DNA of 64,000 nt from Lampris incognitus (lineage: Eukaryota > Chordata > Actinopteri > Lampriformes > Lampridae): contig NC_079222.1 in NCBI RefSeq assembly GCF_029633865.1, positions 29,450,166 through 29,514,165 of the forward strand. The letters are read 5' to 3'. Made by a program: the position numbers and the translations under genes. The number at the start of each line of letters is the position of its first letter. Positions within the stretch are counted from its first letter, which is position 1. Shown here in pieces: positions 57,213 through 64,000 of the stretch. A model generated the notes under the pieces. That model was given only the letters and a program-made list of their open reading frames with translations. It did no database searches and was not told the DNA's origin.

Positions 57213-57374
57213 AGCGGATTCGGGGGGGGGGGGCAGTCTGGCAACCGCCACAGCTGGGACGCGAACCCGTATCTCCATTAGTCGACTGGTTAACCTTTGT
57301 CGCTTGCGGAGTGGGAGACACGGGTTCGCGTTCCGGCTGTAGCAGTTTCCGGACTGCCCCCCGAATTCGCTACA
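57213..57374. mobile_element. Palindromic copy of the tRNA-like LTR family
   Basis: Starts TGTAGCGGATTCGG and ends CCGAATTCGCTACA: the left half is in minus and the right half in plus orientation, joined near the Pol III box region (GTCGACTGGTTAACC). The flanks GTAG and GTCG differ at one base and may be a decayed 4-bp duplication. Fossil. Confidence 0.6.
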
Positions 57375-57763
57375 GTCGCATCGAGTCCTGTGTGTCCTAA
57401 TCTCACCCTAGAGAAAATAACATTCTTTTCTACATTTACTTCTCACACTGACACTTTTGAATTTTGAATTAATCTCTATCCTCCGTGTCATTATTATTTC
57501 AGAGTTCCTGCCACAATTTCCTTATTCCGTGATGATTTTTTTATTTTGCTTCTGCTCTCCCAAAACACATTTCTAAAGTAGCATTGCCGTTTTTTGTTTA
57601 ATGCAGTTTTAGCAAGCTTGTCCACAACCTCATTTTCCTGTATTCCAACATGTGCTGGTATCCAACAGAAATAAATATCTATTCATAGTTGCCGTGGATT
57701 TGATAAGATCATATAAACCTCAACTGATAGAGCCTCTTGGACTGTTTGTCCTGGTTTTATACT

Positions 57764-58585
57764 CAGTGCGTTTACCTGACACTTAAAAAATCGAATTATT
57801 GCGTTAGTCCGACTAAAACCGGACTTTTAAAATGCATGTAAACATGTTAGCTCGACTGAAATCGAAGTTGTAACAGTCGGACTGACACACCCAGATAATG
57901 CGATTGGAAGTCGATTTACTTCTGCATGTATACACCTTAGTCGGACTGGAGCTGGTCGAGGCGATTTGCGCACGCGCTAACTTTCCGCGCGCCAAGTCTG
58001 ACCCGGAAGTCGAACAGCGTAAACAGAAGACGAGGGGGGACACAAGAAGAGGAAGCCAGTAACTGCAAACATGGCGAAAACGTCGAGAGCTCATTTTTGG
58101 ACGGATGAAGAGACGGAGTATATGCTTACTCAGTTGAAAGAGCTGAACATTTTAAAATACATGAACGGGAGGAAGACAAGAAATGACGACTTAGTCAAAA
58201 AAGTAGCCGAGCAGATGGTCGGGGCGGGGTTTAAAAGGACGCCGGAGCAGATCCGCGTTCGGTGGAAGCACCTTAAACAGGCGTACTACAACGCCAAAAA
58301 AAATAACTCTTACCAGTGGCCACAGTCCTGTTTCGTGCCCATTCTTAGAGATATTGGGTTGCTGACTTCCTAGTTCACTACGACGATTGTTGCGCTCTGT
58401 GTGTGAGACGTAATAGGTCAGCCGGTAATGACCCAATACAAACAAGCTGAAAGAGTGCATATCGCCACCTATCGTAGCGGAGCCCACACGACTCCCTCAG
58501 TAAATCGATTTCCGACCCGCGCATGTATACTGGGACCAAAGTCAGACTAATGAACTAATCGAGCTCGGTGCATGTAAACGTACTG
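57764..58585 (+). mobile_element. PIF/Harbinger-type element carrying a Myb/SANT ORF
   Basis: Ends CAGTGCGTTTACCTG and CATGTAAACGTACTG are inverted repeats, with further inner matches (TTAGTCCGACT / AGTCAGACTAA). Flanking 3-bp duplications ACT (57761-57763 and 58586-58588) fit Harbinger. The transposase is absent; one intact ORF lies at 58071-58373. Confidence 0.8.
58071..58373 (+). CDS. Myb/SANT-like DNA-binding protein of a Harbinger element, 100 aa
   Basis: An intact frame from ATG 58071 (good context AACATGGCG) to TAG. FWTDEETEYMLTQLKELNIL, then DDLVKKVAEQMVGAGFKRTP and EQIRVRWKHLKQAYYNAKKN, forms a trihelix/Myb-like fold with the expected tryptophans. Autonomous Harbinger elements encode such a Myb-like protein beside the nuclease and need both for transposition. 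The full family protein is usually longer, so this is probably a shortened version ending about 20 residues after the domain (LRDIGLLTS). Nothing shows whether it is expressed or adopted by the host. Confidence 0.7.
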   Translation: MAKTSRAHFWTDEETEYMLTQLKELNILKYMNGRKTRNDDLVKKVAEQMVGAGFKRTPEQIRVRWKHLKQAYYNAKKNNSYQWPQSCFVPILRDIGLLTS

Positions 58586-58587
58586 AC

Positions 58588-58738
58588 TGTAGCGAATTCG
58601 GGGGGCAGTCCGGGAACCGCCGCAGTCGGGGCGCGAACCCGTATCTGCCACACCGCAAGCGACAACGTTAACCAGTCGACTAAAGGGTCCGACCCGTTAG
58701 TCAAGGACCAACGTGTCTACTTATCCATGCACGTTACA
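58588..58738 (-). mobile_element. Solo tRNA-like LTR, edge disrupted by the Harbinger element
   Basis: 151-bp LTR (minus orientation). Its right flank is ATAC (58739-58742); its original left flank, ATAC at 57759-57762, now lies on the far side of the Harbinger insertion, which entered at the first base of the LTR. The 4-bp duplication is therefore perfect once the Harbinger insertion is allowed for. Fossil. Confidence 0.75.
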
Positions 58739-58957
58739 ATACTTTGCATCGCAGTAGCAGAATCAGTGTCAGTTCTTCTGTGTATACCGATATCCTGTTT
58801 GAAATTCTCTTAACGATTCCTTTATCGAGGTCTGGAATGTAAATGCTCGCTCCTACATGTTCATCATTTGAGTGTTTTGATCAATCTGTAAAAACATGTA
58901 GATAATTATAGTAGCTCTTTTTGCAATATCCTTGAGCAGAGTACTAAATGTTACCAA

Positions 58958-59114
58958 TGTAGCGAATTCGGGCGACAACTCAACCACAGGAACTGCCGCG
59001 GCCGGGAAGCGAACCCGCATCGCCCGCACCGCAGGAGGCATCGCTAACCGCTAGACTAAAGGGTCGGACCCGCCAGCCAGCGGCCAGCGTGTCTACTTAT
59101 CCATGCACGTTACA
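58958..59114 (-). mobile_element. Solo tRNA-like LTR, second subfamily
   Basis: 157 bp, closest to the 34294-34449 LTR (shares CCACAGGAACTGCCGCGGCC). Flanks CCAA and ATAT do not match; the CCAA may be the edge of a primer site, which would make this part of a former longer copy. Fossil. Confidence 0.65.
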
Positions 59115-59139
59115 ATATTAATGACAAGGCCAGTTAATT

Positions 59140-59395
59140 AATTGATAATATTGATGTTGTGGGAGTGCAGGAATGAGGAGACGGAGAGATCGAGCCGAGT
59201 CAATTCCGTTACTCGCCACGCAAAATAACACCGATACAGCTCAATCTCTCCTGGCAACCAGCTAACCGCTAGGCTGCTGCAAACATGGCTCCACCCCGGA
59301 AACTCTAAGCAGTGCCTACGTCAGCATTCTGAATGTCCGCCTTAAAGGAGCAGCAGCCCCTGGTGAATCTACCCTCAATTGTGTATCACCACAAT
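59140..59395. mobile_element. Unclassified insertion in the LINE
   Basis: Ends AATATTGATGTTGTGG and CCACAATGTTAATATT are imperfect inverted repeats. It interrupts the LINE coding sequence. It could be a miniature DNA element or a short LTR (TGTTGTGG...CACCACA). Confidence 0.4.
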
Positions 59396-59899
59396 GTTAA
59401 TATTCCTCTCCGTCCACTCTTTCCTCTTTTCTGATATTTGAAGGTTTACTGTGGGTTGTGGAAATATCCATGCGGGAATGCTGCTAATAATAACCGCTGA
59501 ACTATGTTTTATATCTAATTTGTACTGTTTCACTTTCTTGTTAGTGTCTCATCCAAAACTTTTACCAGAAAAAGTCGTGTACTCCCAACAGTTCTGCAGA
59601 ACAGTTGATGCTAAATTACCATTTCCTCCTCCCCGAATTCTTATCCTATATGTTAGTTATAACGTCCCCCTCACATGCAATGGCACTTCACTGGATTCAA
59701 CGAGCAATGTGTTAATGGGCATGGTTTTGACTGCTCCCAAATTAAGGCTTAATGATCTGTGTTGTATCCTGCTTAGATTCTCGAGATGAATATTTGCTGG
59801 TGCTTCATACACAATTAAACTATTATCCAGTGTGGCTCTCATCAACTGTTACTGTTTAAATATTTGTAATAGTAGTTCTTTGTCAGCTTCCCATTCAAA

Positions 59900-60130
59900 T
59901 CCGACCACACACTACTACTACTACTACTTTCGGCTGCTCCCGATAGGGGTCGCCACAGCGGATCGTCCGTTTCCATGTCTTCCTGTCTTCTGCATCTTCC
60001 TCTGTCACACCAGCCACCTGCATGTCCTCCCTCCCCGCATCCATAAACCTCCTCTTTGGCCTTCCTCTTTTCCTCTTCCCTGGCAGCTCCATATTCATCA
60101 CTGGCAGCTCCATATTCAGCACCACACACA
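59900..60130 (-). mobile_element. RTE-type LINE 3' end
   Basis: The minus strand encodes MELPGKRKRGRPKRRFMDAG and REDMQVAGVTEEDAEDRKTW, the C-terminus also seen in the copy at 54.1-55.5 kb, then the tail GATCCGCTGTGGCGACCCCT. It is severely 5' truncated. Confidence 0.8.
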
Positions 60131-60174
60131 TCATTAAACACAATTTTTAAAATCAAGTTCAAGCGCTGGTTTGA

Positions 60175-60450
60175 GGCCATCTATGTGACGAGGGAACGAC
60201 CATCCCTGAACCGGCTTGGAGGGGGGGGGGGGCGTAAGAGTACATCTGTCGCCATCTTACAATTCCCAAATCCTCCGTGAATAGTCCACATGGCCATTGA
60301 AACTCTAGTTAATGGTCGCGGTGATTTTATATGGAATCCATCACTGCTTTTGGTCGTTATGCCACTGTTTTGTTTATAAGGGTGGGGATACCGGCAGTCA
60401 GTTTAGACTGAAGACGTCACTTAGATGAGGGATGAAACGTTTCTCTCTGA
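60175..60450 (+). mobile_element. Penelope-like element 3' fragment
   Basis: The end of the GIY-YIG endonuclease (EAIYVTRERPSLNR) and the family tail with AAGGGTGGGGATACC and GATGAGGGATGAAACGTTTC. Confidence 0.75.
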
Positions 60451-61289
60451 ATTTACGACAACTGAAATTACTGTCGTCAGCTAAAATGCCTGTTTGAGGA
60501 AGATTATCTCGAGGTCTGTTCAGAAGGTACGATCTGACATAGCTTGTGCACTGCTTCAGTTTTAAAGGTCAGTGGCATCAAACACTGCGTGAAGGCAGTG
60601 CCATCAAAAAAAAAATTCTTAGTCAAAATCCATGCAAATGCCATCACCTCAGACACAAAGGCGATTGTGTGTGGGTCATGTGCTACAAAGCCACCACAAG
60701 GAGTTCTTACCACTGCTGAACATGTTCAAACAAGGTTACTTTTCACATGTTTAAACAACTATCTATTACACTTTTATTTTAGTAAAGTCACTGGGCAGTT
60801 TTAAATGCTTTTAGTATCTATTTAACAAATTGGGAGGTATTTGATTCAAATTTATACATTTACGTACACTATATGTGTGTGAATACTTGGTGAAATGTAT
60901 TTGCTTTCTTACTCAGAAATGAAACATTTGTAGTGTACCACAATTTATTTTCTCATACAAAATGAAGGCACTTGCTACAGTTTAAAACCGTATGAAAACC
61001 ATAGTTTCCAGGGAATGCAGAGTGGTGTGCTCCTCGCTCGAAAATGATGCAGGTGAGAGCATGAATGAGATGGTAAAGTATAACGGTCTATAACAACATA
61101 TTAATTGATTGACAAATGTGTGTGTGCGCATTGCCATATAATTTATCTCATTGTAGTTTTAGTTTCCTAATGCTCTTTTTATTGATGTTTTGTTTTTGCT
61201 AGGTGCAGTGTGATTCATAGGTGCCCAATGTGACTGCAAAAGTTGATCTGCATATTTGGGCAAGTAAAATGCAAAAAACCCCCAACATT
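60451..61289. other. Intergenic DNA, nothing recognised
   Basis: An 86-codon open frame at 60544-60804 has no recognisable domain. No known repeat was seen. Confidence 0.45.
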
Positions 61290-61640
61290 TTGCTGGGGTG
61301 GCGTGGCGGTCTATTCCGTTGCCTACCAGCACGGGGATCGCCGGTTTGAACCCCGTGTTACCTCCGGCTTGGTCTGCGGGTGGGAAGTCGGATGTGGGTA
61401 TGTGTCCTGATCGCTGCACTGGCGCCTCCTCTGGTCGGTCGGGGCGCCTGTTCGGGGGAGGGGGAGATAGCGTGATCCTCCCACGTGCTACGCCCACGTG
61501 GTGAAACTCCTCACTGTCAGGTGAAAAGAAGTGGCTGGCGACACCACATGTAGGGGGAGGAGGCAGAGGGGGTGGAGCCGCGACCGGGACAGCTCGGAAG
61601 AATGGGGTAATTGGCTGGGTACAACTGAGAAAAAGGGAGA
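61290..61640 (+). mobile_element. Family-A SINE
   Basis: Head GGCGTGGCGGTCTATTCCGT with B-box-like GGTTTGAACCCC, body GCGCCTCCTCTGGTCGGTCG, and tail near ACAACTGAGAAAAAGGG. Confidence 0.87.
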
Positions 61641-62119
61641 AAAGAATGACTTCAAGCTGCAATTTGTGGGTTCAAACCTTGTTGAGCTCAACAGAAGGAA
61701 GCAGCCTAATTGGTTAGACTTATTACAGAACGGGGTTTGGTTGTTGTGGTAGTAAGAATAAACATAAAGTGTAATTGAAGACATCTGTGCAGTTCTCACC
61801 ACCTGCAGTTACTATTTAAAAGAATCCAGCACAAAAACAGCAGGGACACTACAAAAATGCTCTTCTTGATAAGACCCAGAATTAGTCTGTTCTCAACTTT
61901 TCTGTGGAACAAATCCAGCTAGTCCTTATGGTATGTAAGGAATTGCCCCATGGAGTGCAGTTGGCAGAAACATTTTCTAATCCAGTTTATTCTGAATATC
62001 CAAATAAGCAACTTAAAATATGAAGATTTTAAACCACCTTTTTCATAACTTTTATCTAGTTGGAATTTACAAAATAGTGGGTTTTATTTCTCCACATAAA
62101 ATTAAAATGTACAGAATTA

Positions 62120-62930
62120 GCACATAATTCAGAACTCCAGAATAAGGGCCTTGTTTTAGGACAACATGGTTTCTAATCCGGCATCAACATTTTATTGGAG
62201 CAATTTTGTTAGTAATATTGACTGGGGAAAAAAAAAAGTTTGGTCCTTACCACAAGAAGTTCCTTCTAACAAATAAGTAAAAGAAATTTAATTTAAAGTG
62301 GAGCCACAGATTCTAACAAGTGAAAAATTTCTTACAAAAGTTAAATAGTGATTTAGATGTAAGTTGCTCTCTCTGTGAATTACACCCTGAAACTTGCCCC
62401 CATTCATTTTGGTTTTGTAATTTTACACATGTGCTCTGGAAAGATGTTAACAATTTAATGGTTGACAACATTTTCAAGATTTTGCTTTTTACTATAGAAA
62501 TGTTATATTTGGTTGCTATGATTATAGTGACAAAGACGATAATGCATTTATTAATCTAATTTTACCTCTTGCCAAATCCCACATTCACAAATGTAAATTG
62601 TATTAATTGTATTCATTTATTGAATTAATGAAGGAAATGGAACAATATGGATCCCCGCGTTCCTCCTCACAAAGCCAAAAAGCTATCAAAACAACGAACG
62701 ACATATTTTTGAAGTGTATGTTAACTTGTCATACGCTTGTCCTTGTTTCGACTTTATGTATTTATTTACTTATTTGTTACATTTGTTTCGGTTTTTTTCC
62801 TACTGCTTTTCTTTTTGTTTTCTCAGTGCTTCATCTATATGTACGAGATTCTCACGTTTTGTTTTCTTTTGATACTATCAGGACATACACGTTAACAGTC
62901 TGAAATAAAGTTAATTTAAAAAAACAGAAG
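62120..62930 (+). mobile_element. L1-like LINE ORF2 3' end, second copy
   Basis: Encodes LDVSCSLCELHPETCPHSFW with FCNFTHVLWKDVNN, the C-rich motif near the ORF2 C-terminus, then a 3' UTR ending TGAAATAAAGTTAATTTAAA with an A-rich tail. It is collinear with 33.7-34.97 kb and has no LTR insertion. Frameshifted, 5' truncated. Confidence 0.75.
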
Positions 62931-63318
62931 TCACAACTTCCTGTCAGTGTCATTGGAAAAAAAAAGAACATCCGGTTTTCCACCAACCGGAGAATGCCGC
63001 AGGACACAGCGCCGTGTTTATAGCACTGGCGGGACAGATTCCTCCCTGACCACAGGCGGCGCTTCAGCGGCCTACGGGAGGCGTGGCCGTCGGCTGAACC
63101 AACCAATACACGAAAGGCACTTTTTTCATAACATTCCCAAATCCCATCTGCCTCCCGACTAGCTTGTGCGGACATTGACACGTAAGTTGCCCTTTTGCTA
63201 CGTGACCAGGGCACTTACCTTACCGGACGTTTACCTGCCGTGGGGAGCCCTTGTCCCTCCGACGTATCCCCGCCCCGACATCTCCTTATCGTCCATATTT
63301 CTTTCATGAACAACTAAC

Positions 63319-63415
63319 ATGGGGACGAGTGATATCGCCGCAGGTAAGCCGATAGCATGAAGGGGAGTCAACATGATGTTGTGCACAACATGTCAGGCCA
63401 GTAAACGAACAGTCA

Positions 63416-63454
<39 letters not shown>

Positions 63455-64000
63455 TGCTTCGCTGCTTTAACTCTGTCACTTTGCACACGTGTGGTGTGTA
63501 GCAGCAAGTGAACTCTTACGTTTTTTAAAACACGGTGTCTTTAGGTGTTTCTCCCATTGAGAAAACCTCGGGAGCTTCGAACAGCGATAAGGGGGCTCAA
63601 AAAAATGAGGAGGGTTCAAAAGCAGCGGTGCCTCCGCCAGAGAGCAAGATGCAACGTGTCTTTGGGTTTAAGAAGGAGGACCTCTGCTCCTGGCATCGTC
63701 TGGTGTGTCTTTTAAATCGTCCCACTGACCCTGCGTCGTTGGGCATATTTCGCTGCTTGTTTGGTAAGACGACTTGTTCATCTGCTTTTCTAAAACGGGT
63801 CTGACCTATAGCTGTCCCAGTACAGAGCCGGTTGAGACAGTTTTTCACTGAAATTATATTTTGTGTGCTTACCTAATACCCCGATTCATCACATCAGGCA
63901 TGCTGATGGCAATTGACATCACCCAGGAGAGAGGCCTCAGTCACCTGGACTACAAGTACCTGGATGGAGCCCCGGTTTGTCGCTTTCCCCTCTTCAATTT
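63319..64000 (+). CDS. ggcx: Vitamin K-dependent gamma-carboxylase (GGCX), first three exons, partial
   Basis: Exon 1 is 63319-63343 (MGTSDIAA), exon 2 is 63545-63763, and exon 3 runs from 63898 past the window end; joins are GT-AG and in frame. The encoded [60 protein letters not shown] and FPLFNF match the conserved N-terminus and first membrane region of GGCX. GGCX is an ER membrane enzyme that converts glutamate to gamma-carboxyglutamate in clotting factors and bone proteins, coupled to vitamin K hydroquinone epoxidation. The first ATG (AACATGGGG) is the only in-frame start before the donor. The gene continues to the right. Confidence 0.94.
63419..63451. repeat. (GT)n microsatellite in ggcx intron 1
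   Basis: About 16 GT units. Confidence 0.95.

Larger units (their letters stand above)
56810..59890 (-). mobile_element. LINE with RNase H domain (I-group type), split by nested insertions
   Basis: Minus-strand coding pieces are collinear. 59870-59400 has SLNLGAVKTMPINTLLVESS and a later TVLQNCWEY segment. 58890-58740 is the RNase H start (FTD-SK with a stop codon replacing glycine, VGASIYIPDLDKG, RISVYTEELTLILLL). 57765-57380 is the RNase H end (FCWIPAHVGIQENEVVDKLA). A remnant tail continues to 56810. Gaps are filled by a palindromic LTR (57213), Harbinger plus LTR (57764-58738), another LTR (58958) and an unclassified insert (59140). RNase H in a LINE points to the I superfamily. Confidence 0.65.

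Noticed and set aside
60504-60804. Overlapping 69- and 86-codon frames on opposite strands
   Set aside because: No conserved motif, splice site pattern or repeat family recognised; insufficient to call a gene.

Overview
The window is teleost fish genomic DNA. It has multi-exon genes with GT-AG introns, many long CA/GT microsatellites, and a dense load of fish-type repeats: tRNA-derived SINEs, L2/RTE/L1-like LINEs, Penelope-like elements, Tc1, hAT and Harbinger elements, and Ty3/Gypsy fossils. I could not run a search. Names rest on recognising the encoded proteins and on exon joins that keep frame.

Five host genes are recognisable, and a sixth (MADF-BESS) can be placed in a family. From left to right they are: ess2 (DGCR14 splicing-associated factor, minus, ten coding exons, 3166-15889, 475 aa); gsc2 (goosecoid-2 homeobox, minus, three exons, 18450-20052, 187 aa); a MADF-BESS DNA-binding protein gene (plus, two exons, 24383-27336, with an apparent one-base slip in a T8C5 run); rnf185 (membrane RING E3 ligase, minus, six exons including a 19-nt microexon, 30566-33055, 190 aa); gmcl1 (germ cell-less BTB protein, minus, fourteen exons, 42337-53215, 490 aa); and the first three exons of ggcx (vitamin K-dependent gamma-carboxylase, plus, 63319 to the window end). 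The ess2-gsc2 pair is also adjacent in mammals, in the human 22q11 DiGeorge region.

The rest is mostly transposable elements, often nested. 1-1055 is the 3' end of a Gypsy fossil. The ess2 introns hold a hAT element with a CGGBP1-like BED-finger ORF, Penelope-like fragments, an L2 LINE, SINEs and a near-perfect 38-bp-arm hairpin. 33.4-42.0 kb is a pile of an L1-like LINE, a miniature LTR element, Gypsy fragments, LINE tails and SINEs. gmcl1 intron 6 holds a Tc1 foldback with two 535-bp arms. 53.7-62.9 kb holds an RTE LINE, and an RNase-H-bearing LINE that has been invaded by LTRs, a Harbinger element and another insert.

The strongest candidate for something unusual is a family of about 140-165-bp terminal repeats beginning TGTAACG and ending GCTACA or GCTGCA. 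They contain a tRNA-like Pol III promoter (A-box and B-box) in sense orientation. At 34294-34709 two of them flank a 118-bp interior with a tRNA-Leu primer binding site, a polypurine tract and a 4-bp target duplication. That is the layout of a TRIM (terminal-repeat retrotransposon in miniature), reminiscent of the plant Cassandra elements that carry 5S RNA in their LTRs. Solo copies elsewhere in the window show the same 4-bp duplications.
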